A stretch of 64,000 nt of DNA from Locusta migratoria (Eukaryota; Arthropoda; Insecta; Orthoptera; Acrididae): contig CM048745.1 in assembly GCA_026315105.1 (NCBI GenBank), positions 756,544,006 through 756,608,005 on the forward strand, given 5' to 3'. A program made the translations under genes and the position numbers. This document shows, piece by piece, positions 22,910 through 32,692 of the stretch (the stretch's first letter is position 1; every line of letters begins with the position of its first letter). The notes beneath the pieces are model-generated. The model had not been told where the DNA came from and ran no database searches. It worked only from the letters and a program-made list of their open reading frames with translations.

Positions 22910-23903
22910 TAGTCTTGTGTAGTTCGTGAACGAACTAGTTCGGAAGAGTGCTCCCACAGGCGAACTACGCGAACTAGTTCGCAGATCCCTCACCTCTTAG
23001 TTCGTCCGCTCCTTTTTCCGAAGACTGACGGGGAACAGCGAGAGGACGAGAGAGCGCGCAGAATCGCGTGATTCCCTTCTGTCAGTTACCTTCATTTCGA
23101 GCTGAGATGCAACTGAGCTGCAGTTTCATAGTTCACTGCCACAAGAAATCCATTTTAAAAATAAAGTTCTACGAGTACTCTGTATGCAAAGTAGTTGAAT
23201 ACCATTGCATCACCCATTCGTGTAAATAACTGGTTTATTTGCCTGAGTATTTGATGTCAAAATGCCCAAAAATACGGGTAATAGCACACGCTTTGGCAAC
23301 ACTGATTCATTAAAGGAAAAAGCTGTCATAAAATAAGAGTTCTTTTAGTGGCGGTAGCAAAAGCCAAAAAGAGCGGACGAACTAGGAGCAGCGGACGAAC
23401 TAGGAGCAGCGGACGATTATGCCAAACGTATGTCGCTCCATAGTTCGTTGTATTCTTTTCCGAAGACCGACGGGCAATAGCGAGACGGCGCATAGCAGAA
23501 TTAAAAATCACGTGTTTGCCTTCTGCTGATGAGTCATTTCGAGGTGAGCGTCTGCCTGCTAGATTACATAGTTCAGTGCTACAAAATTTCTGTTTTGATA
23601 TGTTCTGTACTCTGCAATATCTGACTAATAAATTCCATAATGCCAAGATATAGAGATAACTCTAAACTTAAACGCGAGAAATTATCCACAAACTGTTTCT
23701 TTTGGTTTGCGTGATATCGTTAGTGGCTCAAGCAGGAAGCGCATGAAGCAACTAGGTGGGGGAACTTGCCCCTCCACTACACGCGCAGACCACGCCGCTC
23801 AGCCGTCACTGGGAGCGGACGAACTAAAAGAGGGAACTAGTTCGCGGCTCTGCCGCGAACTAAAGTGAGTGCTCCCAATCGCGAACTGTTATGCGCAAGA
23901 CTA
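22910..23903. mobile_element. hAT-type non-autonomous element (994 bp)
   Basis: A perfect 8-bp duplication GTGCACAG lies at 22902-22909 and 23904-23911. Ends TAGTCTTGTGTAGTTCG and, reversed, TAGTCTTGCGCATAACAGTT. The subterminal regions hold many copies of GAACTAGTTCG and the box AGTGCTCCCA in inverted positions, probable transposase-binding repeats. A pair of diverged direct segments (near 23025 and 23460: CCGAAGAC, GACGGG) suggests internal duplication. No transposase ORF. Confidence 0.85.
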
Positions 23904-23911
23904 GTGCACAG

Positions 23912-25070
23912 TCCTTGGAGAGAAGGATGGTTTCCTAAAACAATAATGTTCAATAAATATACCTTGTTTACAGTTCCTTTTTGGACGCGAAATAAGGAAA
24001 ATAATGGTATGAGCCTTTGTTCGTTGTAAACATTTATCGAAGAAAACGTTTTTGTAGTTGTGTAGGCGACCTATCCTCGCGTCGGGCTGTTTTGAGGACA
24101 TTTGAAAAGTGGCGCTGTAAAGTCGTCAAGATGGACAGAGACGGTTCTTTTTTTAAAACATTTCTCACTGCTCTGAAGCAAACACGCGGAGCATGCAGCA
24201 GGAAATAGCTGCCATTCATTTTGTTACGACAGCGCCCTGTACTGCTCGACTCGCCCAGCTTGCCTGAACGCATTCCTGACGCACACACGTTCCCATTTTA
24301 AGCCTCTGTTCTGTGTTACTCGTGCAGTGGAAACGTCGTCTCTAAAGCTACTTGTCATTTCTTACCCCATTTCTGTCTTTTGTGTGCTGTTCACCTAATT
24401 TCGACTGATATGCCGACAATGATTTGAAATCATGTGATCAGCCGTTCTCTTTAACGTGGAAGTGATTGTGGTTTTTTGTCTGATTAATAATTAGGGATTA
24501 CTTTCTTACATTCGAGATTAGTAACGACCAATAACATACTCGAGTGCACACAGATTGCTAATCATATTGAGGTGGCGTATCTAAAAACGGAACATTCACA
24601 TCTATGAGCAAACCGAGGTTCATCGCAGACATCCACAAAATAGCTAACTATACACAAGGAGTTCTCACTTTCACTTGGACGGGATTGCGCATAATTTCCT
24701 TGTTATTCCAATACGTAACTTAGTGATGTTTTATCGTTTCCGTTTAAGGTCTTTGTACATGAGTGACGGAAAAGCTTAGGTTCACCCCGATCATACTACT
24801 CTGTGGCATTATGACGTGTGGATGCCCAGTTTTGATCTTCGAGGATTTCAATCAATTTATAAATGACTAAAGAATGTGAGTGCGGTGATCCTCCCGTGAA
24901 ATGGTCATACATATCGATATGGTGATCCTACAGTAACAATGGTCACGGTTTTACTTGGGTCATACCACCTTTACCATGTGTATACATTCCACCACCAAGG
25001 GATCATTTTTTTTTTTATTATAATAATTATGACGGAAGTGCAGTTAGTCTATAAAAGTATTCAAACTGGC
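23912..25070. other. unassigned stretch
   Basis: No gene or repeat recognised; short T run near 25007. Confidence 0.4.
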
Positions 25071-25074
25071 AATC

Positions 25075-25210
25075 ATTCACTGTAGTGTAATGGACAAGGT
25101 TAAAGGCTCACATCTAGAACTTGCTGTGAGTAGTGAGTTTGAAACCATCGCCCATCGACCTCAAAAAAAGAAAAAAAAAGAAAAAGAAAAAAAAGAGAGA
25201 GTAAAGAAAA
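25075..25210 (+). mobile_element. possible tRNA-headed retroposon with A-rich tail
   Basis: The text CACTGTAGTGTAATGGACAA resembles a box A region, and GAGTTTGAAACCATCGCCC could be a decayed box B. An A/G-rich tail follows. A single copy in this window, so weak. Confidence 0.35.
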
Positions 25211-25423
25211 AAAAACTTTCGCATTTTTGTAAGATTTTCATTATTTATTTAATAGAAGTATCTTCTATAATATTTTTTGTTATTTACTTTGAATGCTGTC
25301 ACACAGCAATGAGTTATCACTGTCAATCATTTATAAATTAAGAATGAAACACACAAATATCATCAATTATTCAAAACACGTAGATCATATGTTATAGCAA
25401 AGTAGGTACCATTCAGAATATGA

Positions 25424-25612
25424 AAATGTTCAAATGTTTCTAAATCTTATGAGATTTAACGTCTGTGGTTATCAGTCTCTAAGGTTACAAACAACTTAAA
25501 CCTAAAGACAACACAAACACTCATGCCCGAGAGAGGACTCGAACCCCCGACGGCGACCAACCTCGCGTTCCGCAGCATGGCGCTTTAGACCGCTCGACCA
25601 CTCCACCGCGGC
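25424..25612 (-). mobile_element. SINE, hairpin-tail superfamily (variant head)
   Basis: On the minus strand the head is GCCGCGGTGGAGTGGTCGAG, box B GGTTCGAGTCC, then CTCTCGGGCATGAGTG and a diverged hairpin tail. The flanks ATTCAGAATATGAAAATG (from 25411) and ATTCAGAATAAGAAAACG (from 25613) match at 16 of 18. Confidence 0.85.
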
Positions 25613-25639
25613 ATTCAGAATAAGAAAACGTCGAAAATT

Positions 25640-26278
25640 GTAATATATTTGATGAAGAATTAAAAGATGACTTAGTCTTAGGCGTCTTTAAACCAGGAAA
25701 TAGAATTTACAAGTTACTTTTTTTCGGAACCTTCTTTCCAAACAACATCTTCAACTAAAGCACATATGCTGAAGAAACGTATCCCAATACAGGAATGCTC
25801 CTAATGCTGTTTTTCTCGTTGGTTGATTTACTTCATAGTGCAGGAGGAAGATGATTTTTCTAACAGTGTGTTGTGTGTTGTAATTTCTTTTTCACAAATA
25901 AGACCACATGTCACACAACTACCACGTTTTTATAATCTGCAGACCTAATCTGTAACTATTTTCCTTAAATATATATGCAAATAAAGAGGTGAAGTTCATA
26001 GGTTCCTATTTCGAAAGGAAACAAAGGCAGCAATACCGTAGTTTCCAAAATTGCAATGGATATACCATCTAAAGGCTTCTTTAATTCCTGTTCAGTATGT
26101 GGAAGCAGCATGGACTACAATACCCTAACAGCACACGCTGAACCTCTTCAGTCCAATGTCGACGCTCATAACGGCGGTTGTATCCAGCAATGCCTGCAAC
26201 TCTCAGTACTAATTTCATCTTCCTCTCTTCACATGGGCAGTATTTTCAGTCACGTGATCTATGTACAACATATCTACA
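25640..26278. other. unassigned stretch
   Basis: No gene or repeat recognised. Confidence 0.4.
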
Positions 26279-26290
26279 GAATAAATTTCG

Positions 26291-26480
26291 GCCGCGCGGT
26301 GGCCGAGGGGACTGAGGCGCTCCAGTCACGGTCTGCGCGGCCACTACGGTCGGGGGTTCGAATTCCCCCTCGGGCATGGATATTTGTGCCGTCCTAGTTC
26401 GTAAGTAGTTCATAAGTAGTTTGTAAGTTTAGGGACTGATGACCCCGTAGTTAAGTCCCACAAGCTTAACAAACATTTTT
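26291..26480 (+). mobile_element. SINE family A, full length, with target duplication
   Basis: Perfect 12-bp duplication GAATAAATTTCG at 26279-26290 and 26481-26492. Head, box B (GGTTCGAATTC, one change) and the hairpin GGGACT...AGTCCC are present. Confidence 0.95.
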
Positions 26481-26711
26481 GAATAAATTTCGCTTTGTTT
26501 ACTCCGGCACTTGTTCATGTTGCGTGATGGATATGCAGCGCTATTCATACAGCGAAACATTGCATGGAAGTCCAAAGAGGCTATAAACAGTTCCGAAAAG
26601 CTTCTTGAAAAGCGATGCTACATAAGAATGCTGAAGATTAAACACTTAGGTGAAATAACTAATGAATGGGAACTGAACCTAAATGCTGAAACAAGAAATC
26701 TAAATGATTGT

Positions 26712-26816
26712 AATCCTGAGGTCATCGGTCCCTAGACTTACAAACTACTTCAACTAACTTGTACTAACAAGGGACACCTTTGACCTCTAACGCTCGGAAC
26801 GGCACGAAACCATGCT
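26712..26816 (-). mobile_element. SINE tail fragment plus family-D-associated segment
   Basis: GAGGTCATCGGTCCCTAGAC and CTTACAAACTACTT are the reversed tail of a hairpin-tail SINE. The following segment (ACACCTTTGACCTCTAACGC, CACGAAACCATGCTT) recurs at 32532-32580. Confidence 0.55.
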
Positions 26817-26999
26817 TGAAACAACAATCACAAACAGGGCAGTGTTGTGCTTTATTTCTATGCAAAACGTTGCATTGTACCTCACGTAACATTTTAAGAG
26901 AGAAACATAGTAACAAAATGTGAATACCATAGAAAAGAAATTATATGTAATTTAATGGCGTCATTGTATTACACTCAATCAGCAGCGCCAAAAGCTCTT

Positions 27000-27197
27000 A
27001 TGATATACGTAACGTAATGTGCGTATAGTGCTGCAACGAGGGCGGTGCAATCGGTCCCGACGGTCTGTCGTTCCCTCCTGCACCCACCCATTATAGATGC
27101 GCGTCACAGTAGATTGGTAACGTCAGACAGTTTTTTTCTGATGGTAAATTCGCAGTCCCTACAGGCAAATGTTGTTCATCGGTCCAATTAGGAATGG
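27000..27197 (-). mobile_element. fragment of a Tc1/mariner-type element
   Basis: The reverse complement aligns over about 190 bp with 41768-41960, including GCACCGCCCTCGTTGCA, GGAGGGAACGAC and GATGAACAA. The neighbouring part of the 41-43 kb copy leads into a transposase, so this is a 5' fragment of the same family. Confidence 0.65.
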
Positions 27198-27845
27198 TGC
27201 TCAAAAGAAACTTTCTGTATTTTACGAAGCATACTGAAATAGCGGAAAATACGTATCACCTAAAATTACTTATATTAGTCATCAAAGTGCAGATACGGGA
27301 AGTGGTTAGCAAAACGTGGGACAGAACAATGTGTACACCTCACCAAAATCACGTTATCACATTCCAAATCACTTCCGCATTCACGCAGTCCAATATCAAA
27401 AGCGACACTAATTAAATTTTCAAATGATGGTGTTGGTATGTCAATGTCACACCCTGGCTTTCGCCAAGCATATTGCTTATAAGTAGATGCAGCAAAATGT
27501 TTGTAAATCAGATGAACTAACAATCATGTACCTTCACTTGTGGTAGTCTTACAAAATCAGTAATCATGATATAGAGTTTATATTGCCAAAAGAAGTAAAC
27601 CGCAAAGAGTTGGCAATATTTTGTCGTCTTCGGTGGCAGGATCTTCAGCGTAACAACTTGCATCTAGAAGGGACGATCTATATGACCCGCCCAGGAATCA
27701 GAACAATAGGCTCTTTTCATTTGTTACATATCGCCAAGGATCTAAGTTAGAAAACGTATGCGCTATATAGTAATTTTTCCACTACGGTTGCCCCCATAGG
27801 AATGTTTCGTGGACAGGTTGCTTAAAGTTTCTTTAAAACTTTTTT
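27198..27845. other. unassigned stretch
   Basis: No gene or repeat recognised. Confidence 0.4.
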
Positions 27846-27849
27846 ACCG

Positions 27850-28720
27850 AAAGCGCCTTGTGTCTCTTGAAAACAGATGTACAGTCAAAAGTGAAGGCCG
27901 TAAACTCCACAAAATACCTAGGAATTAATATTACTTCAGACTTCAATTGGAAAGAACACGTAGTCGTGGGAAAGGCGAACCAGAGACTGCGTTTTATTGG
28001 CAGAACCCTTAAAACATGCAACAGGACTACAAAAGAAACTGCATACACTACGCTTATCCGTCCATTTTTGGAGTGTTGCTGCCCAGTGTGGGATCCTTAT
28101 CAGATGGGTTTGACGGAGGACATCAAAAGAGTCCAAAGAAGGGCAGCTCGTTTCCTATTGTCATGATACAGGGGAGAAAAAAATGCTCAAATGTTTGTAT
28201 AGTCTATGGGACTTAACTACGGGGTCATCAGTCCCTTAACTTACAAACTACTTATGAACTAGCTAACACTAAGGACGGCACAAATATCCATGCCCGAGGG
28301 AGGATTCGAACCCCCCACCGTAGTGGCCGTGCAGACCGTGACTGGAGCGCCTCAGTCCCCTCGGCCACAGCGGCCGGCGATAAAGGGGCGACAGCGTTAC
28401 GGAAATGACTCAGGATCTCGGATGGGAATCATTACAACAACGGCGCTTATCGCTGCGGCGTGGGCTTCTTACGAAACTCAAATCGCCAACATTCTCCTCC
28501 GAATGCGAAAATATATTGTTGACTCCCACTTACATAGGTAGAAATGATCATCAGAATAAAATGCGAGTTATCAGAGCTCGAACGGAGAGATTGAGGTGTT
28601 CTTTCATCCCGCGTGCTATCCGAGAATGGAATGGGAGATAAATAGTATAATGGTGGTTCGATGAACCGTCTGTCAGGCACTTAAATGTGATTTGCAGGAT
28701 ATCCCATGTTGATGTAGATG
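27850..28720 (+). pseudogene. CR1/L2-like LINE ORF2, C-terminal part, split by a SINE
   Basis: The frame 27858-28166 shows KYLGINITSDFNWKEHV, LRFIGRTLK, ETAYTTLIRPFLE and VQRRAARF, the segment after the catalytic box in this LINE type. A SINE (28178-28378) follows, then 28405-28641 with LLTKL, LTPTYIGRNDHQNKMRVIRA and FIPRAIREWN. The 3' end carries GTTGATGTAGATGTAG. It is homologous to 48334-49095. It is 5'-truncated and lacks the catalytic FADD box. Confidence 0.85.
28178..28378 (-). mobile_element. SINE family A nested in a CR1-like LINE
   Basis: Full-length copy. Flanks GATACAGGGGAGA (28165-28177) and GATAAAGGGGCGA (28379-28391) match at 11 of 13. It separates two collinear pieces of one LINE reading frame. 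Confidence 0.93.
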
Positions 28721-28729
28721 TAGTGTTGA

Positions 28730-29076
28730 ACGGCGGAGTGACGAAAGTTGCCGTAAGCCGCTTCCGTAATGAAGTGCAGAAAGTAATGCCAACAACGTGG
28801 AAGGCGTAGTAGTAGAGATAGACGATCAACACACCCCGGCCATGGGGCCAGACAGACGACGCTACACCTTGCACCTTGCTGCCACTGTACGGCGGGCCAG
28901 CTCTGCCGTTGTGATCACTTGCTGCTTCCGCAGCCGAAGAGTTGCTAGACCGGCGGCGTCCTCCTTTTGCTCCCGAGACATACCGCTTACTGCCCTCCCT
29001 GGCCGGCCGCGCCGCAGAGAACCGTCAGAGACCTCGCAGCAACGCCAACAAACGAAGAGCGAAAACTAGCGAAGCC
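28730..29076. other. GC-rich unassigned block
   Basis: CpG-rich compared with its neighbours. Several overlapping frames are open only because of composition. It could be a host CpG-rich element or the body of an unrecognised repeat. Confidence 0.35.
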
Positions 29077-29087
29077 ACCAGCGGCGA

Positions 29088-29287
29088 GCCGGCAGCGGTG
29101 GCCGAGGGGACTGAGGCGCTCCAGTCACGGACTGCACGGCCACTACGGTCGGTGGTTCGAATCCCCCCTCGGGCATGGATATTTGTGCCGTCGTTAGTCT
29201 TAGCTAGTTCGTAAGTAGTTTGTAAGTTTAGAGACTGATGACCCCGTAGTTAAGTCCCATAAGCTGTAAAAACATTTGAATATTTGA
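29088..29287 (+). mobile_element. SINE family A, full length, with target duplication
   Basis: Perfect 11-bp duplication ACCAGCGGCGA at 29077-29087 and 29288-29298. Box B GGTTCGAATCC intact; hairpin AGAGACTGATGACC...AAGTCCC has one change in the stem. Confidence 0.95.
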
Positions 29288-29298
29288 ACCAGCGGCGA

Positions 29299-29670
29299 AA
29301 ACCGAAAGAATAGCCGCTAAGACCCTTGCTAATTGCGCAGAAACATGCGCCACCAAATAACACATGACCCAAGAGGCCGCTATGGCTCAACACATAATTT
29401 GAAATTAAAGAGCAATTTGCTTAGTTATAGCGCTTCATTCGTTTCCTTTAGGAAATGAAGCCACGATTGTAATAGTCCTCATAAATGTTCTCTAGTACGC
29501 TGTCATCAATATCTTTTAATACACTGGAGGTCATCCTTTTGGGTGGCGAGGATTAGTACCCACTATGACTTGACTGTTCCAGTTGCTCCGGACATGAATG
29601 TCGTGTACTGCTTCAAAGAGCCACCTTCAGGTTCAAGTTCCTACTCTCCTTCAAATTCCGTACATCTATC
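29299..29670. other. unassigned stretch
   Basis: No gene or repeat recognised. Confidence 0.4.
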
Positions 29671-30125
29671 TGTGGTGTCGCACAAGTCTAAAGTGCGCGC
29701 CACCTACTTTCGCCGCGCGCCGCCATGCACGCACGGCGCGGCGTTCTTACGACGTCAGCCACGAGCGCCTTCTGCTACAACTCCGCTCGTGGCCACCACT
29801 GAACGACATCGTTCACTTGGGACTGAGAAAGGAACCAGCTAACACTTCGGAATCAGATAGGCACCAGTCAAGACTTGGCTATCGGATAGGCACTAGGCAG
29901 GCCTCTAGCTCAACTATGTATCAGCATTCTGCAGTACTGAGCTATGTAAATGTTAAGTATTACTAAGTCTCTAAGAAATATATATCTCGTTCTAATTTAC
30001 TCTAGTGTTTCTAGTTTCTGCTGTCCCACTGGCTGGTCACCTCCTACCTGCACAAGCGTGCATCCTTTATTCCTGTGTCGGTCTTTCTACTCGGCCACCG
30101 ACACCTACGACGGAAACGAGACACA
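29671..30125 (+). repeat. LTR-like repeat, copy 1
   Basis: It starts TGTGGTGTCGCACAAGTC and ends ACGAGACACA (TG...CA). The reverse complement of 46382-46812 is a second copy sharing the terminal text, TTCTTACGACGTCAGCCACG and CTAGTTTCTGCTGTCCCACT. TG...CA ends and a length near 450 bp suggest a solo LTR, but no matching target duplication was found and no PBS or gag-pol lies next to it. Confidence 0.5.
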
Positions 30126-30536
30126 AAAGCGACGACGAGGCGGGGACACAAAACTACCCAGCGTAACGTCCTGTATTTCTGTGTTATTGTCATTATATTT
30201 CTGAATCATTATGCTATGTAATACATTCGCGAACTCCATATCCTCGGCTCCGATGTCATTTCCATATTCAGCACGTCACATTTTGGTCCTAATATTTCGA
30301 CCACATGCTTAGGATTAATTCTCTTCATGATATCACTGCACTGTACACAGTAACTCGCTTGCGAACACTGCAAGAGACAAATACGTACTGCGGCTATAGC
30401 ACTCACGCAGCTGGAGCACTAGTTAGTACACATACACTATACCACCATCTAATGGCGCCAGCAGGCAAATGCGGTGTCTTGCGTGGAAATGAGGCACACC
30501 ACTGTTTTGTTTACGATTGCTTGTTATTCTAACTCT
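30126..30536. other. unassigned stretch
   Basis: No gene or repeat recognised. Confidence 0.4.
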
Positions 30537-30836
30537 CCATCGCACCCCCCTCAGATTTAATTATAAGTTCGCGGATAGGCCGTGAGAAACTGAACACACA
30601 TCAATCGAGAGTTGTGTGGAACTAAGAAAAAAGAAGCAAAATATAAAAACTGAGCAGTCCATACGAAAGATAAGCAACGTTAAGCAGATTATGAGAATAC
30701 GGACGCGTTGGTCATGGGGCTAACGTGAGGAGCTGCGGAGTGAGAGGTCCTTAATTCGAGCCTTTTACCCAACGAAAATTTTAATTGTTTTATTTTCGCA
30801 AAATTATGATCTGTCCGTCCGTTCATTGACGCCTCT
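30537..30836 (+). repeat. family D tRNA-containing repeat, copy 1
   Basis: It shares ATCGCACCCCCCTCAGATTT-type start, CTGAACACACATCAATCGAG, GAGCAGTCCATACG and a tRNA-like centre (TTAATTCGAGCC as decayed box B) ending ATCTGTCCGTCCGTTC with 32203-32531 in opposite orientation. I remember this sequence type as a common locust SINE; unverified. Confidence 0.7.
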
Positions 30837-30961
30837 GTTCGCTGTAATGTTTCGTGTCTGTGTTTTGCGACCGCACCGCAAAACCTTGCGATTAGCAGAC
30901 GAAAGGAAGTGCCTCTCCAATGACTCACTGAACTTCTGTCTTCGGGCTCCACCTCTTTCCA

Positions 30962-31151
30962 CAAATGTTTGTATAGCTTATGGGACTTAACTACGGGGTC
31001 ATCAGTCCCTAAACTTACAAACTACTTATGAACTAGCTAATCCTAAGGACGGCACAAATATCCATGCCCGAGGGGGGATTCGAACCCCCGGCCGTAGTGG
31101 CCGTGCAGACCGTGACTGAAGCGTCTCAGTCCCCTCGGCCACCGCGGCCGG
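30962..31151 (-). mobile_element. SINE family A, full length, with target duplication
   Basis: Perfect 12-bp duplication CACCTCTTTCCA at 30950-30961 and 31152-31163. All boxes present. Confidence 0.95.
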
Positions 31152-31284
31152 CACCTCTTTCCATGACTTCTATGCAATATTTAACTGTGTTTTTTCCCTC
31201 TATCCCTTTAAATTTCTTAAACTGATTTGTTACTTCACTCCACAATCTATATTTGAGTATTTTAATTGTTTTTAAAAAAATCTT

Positions 31285-31477
31285 CAAATGTTTGTAGTCC
31301 TTATTGGACTTAACGGCGGGGTCATTAGTCCCAAAAATTACAAACTACTTATGAACTAACTAATACTAAAGACACGACAAACATCCATGCCCGAGGGGGG
31401 ATTCGAACCCCCGACAGCGAATGGCCTTGCGCATCGGAACATAGCGCCTTAATGCGCTCGGCCGTTCCGCCGCGGCC
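31285..31477 (-). mobile_element. SINE, hairpin-tail superfamily (variant head)
   Basis: Minus-strand head GCCGCGGCGGAACGGCCGAG, box B GGTTCGAATCC, then CATGGATGTTTGTCGTGTC and a diverged tail GGGACTAATGACCCCGCCG. It abuts the TTAA of the piggyBac-type MITE at 31478. Confidence 0.88.
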
Positions 31478-31481
31478 TTAA

Positions 31482-31692
31482 CCCCTTTCTTCCCAGCGTT
31501 ACGTACACGCAACACGAAATTTAGTCTTACAAAATGCAGTCGAAATGGACTTACTATACAAAACTCACCATGCAAGTGTTAAAGCCTTTTAACACACATG
31601 CAATGGTGAGTTTTGTATACTAAGTCCATTTCGACTGCATTTTGTAAGGCTAAATTTCGTGTTGCGTGTACCCAACGCTGGGAAGAAATGGG
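31482..31692. mobile_element. palindromic piggyBac-type MITE (211 bp)
   Basis: Flanked by TTAA at 31478-31481 and 31693-31696. The arms (about 95 bp) are near-perfect inverted repeats: CCCCTTTCTTCCCAGCG at the left and CGCTGGGAAGAAATGGG at the right, running to CTCACCATGCA and TGCAATGGTGAG around a short centre. TTAA plus CCC...GGG ends are the piggyBac signature. No coding capacity. Confidence 0.88.
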
Positions 31693-31732
31693 TTAATTGG
31701 TTTGGACAGTAATTTGTATTGGAGCATTTTCG

Positions 31733-32032
31733 TCATGTAACCCAAAGAAATACCGTCAGATTAACGTACAGTATCTCCTCTTCGTGTTGTTCATACGGAT
31801 CGTCAACAATCTCATCGCCTGGTACACACAGCCCCGCAGCAATTAGCAATGTATCTTCATTACCACACTTACTATTTACCAACAAATGTAGGAAATAATA
31901 ATGCAAATGTTCGACAATCGTTCGATCCCTTAAGGAACTATTAGATTTCTTAAAGTTCGGAAAATATTCATTGACCTTGCTATTGAAGTCGCGAGCTATA
32001 TTTGCTGAATTCATATTGCCCACGGAATACAA
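31733..32032 (-). CDS. small unidentified ORF (99 codons), doubtful
   Basis: The frame has ordinary, non-repetitive composition (FNSKVNEYFPNFKK, VEHLHYYFLHLLVN, VPGDEIVDDPYEQHEEE) and an ATG near 32030. I recognise no family. It could be an exon remnant of a transposon or host gene, or a chance frame. It lies just beyond the piggyBac-type MITE, with no evidence that they belong together. Confidence 0.2.
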   Translation of the reverse strand: MYSVGNMNSANIARDFNSKVNEYFPNFKKSNSSLRDRTIVEHLHYYFLHLLVNSKCGNEDTLLIAAGLCVPGDEIVDDPYEQHEEEILYVNLTVFLWVT

Positions 32033-32202
32033 CTCACGTATTTAATACACTCTCGTCCAAAGTAACGAACAGTCAACTGCCAGCCAGAGAGCCTCGTCAG
32101 CAGAAATACTCTCTCCGCCGTGCACTGTAGTCGACTGACGTCATGTGTTAATAGATGTTTGTTTAGGCGAAGCGTTACCATACTATGGCGCAGTTACCTC
32201 GC

Positions 32203-32580
32203 ATGGGACGGACGGACGGACGAATAGATAATTACTATCTAAAAATGAAAAAATTAAAACATTTGCCCGTGGGAAGGCTCGAACCAAGGACGTCTCACTA
32301 CGCCGCGCCTGACGCTACCCACAGAACTACAGCGCTCCTCAGTTCAGAAGTTGTTCGACATTGCTTATCTTTCGTATGGACTGCTCAGTTTTTATATTTT
32401 GCTTATTTCTTTCATAGTTCCGCACAAGTTCTTCCAGTTTTCTCGATTGATCTGTGTTCAGTTTTTACGGCGTATCCACTGAGCCAATTTATAACTAAAT
32501 GTGAAGGGGTGCAATGGGGAGGTTCCCTTGTAAGCATGGTTTCGTGCTGTTCGAGCGTTGGAGGTCAAAGGTGTTCCTTG
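32203..32580 (-). repeat. family D tRNA-containing repeat, copy 2
   Basis: Reverse complement of the 30537-30836 type: GACGGACGGACGAATAG, a tRNA-like centre with GGTTCGAGCC, CTCGATTGATCTGTGTTCAG and GGGGAGGTTCCCTTGTA. It continues into the CATGGTTTCGTGC segment also seen at 26764-26816. Confidence 0.7.
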
Positions 32581-32599
32581 TAAGTAGAACACAGCTCCA

Positions 32600-32692
32600 T
32601 GCCCGAGGGAGGACTCAAACCTCCGATGGAGCGCGGCCGCACGATCCGTAACGTGGCGCCCCAAACCACACGGGAATACCCGAGCGGCGAAA
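32600..32692 (-). mobile_element. tRNA-like SINE head (variant)
   Basis: The minus strand reads CGCTCGGGTATTCCCGTGTG ... GGAGGTTTGAGTCCTCCCTC GGGCATGG. The usual hairpin tail is absent; family D text follows instead. Confidence 0.6.
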
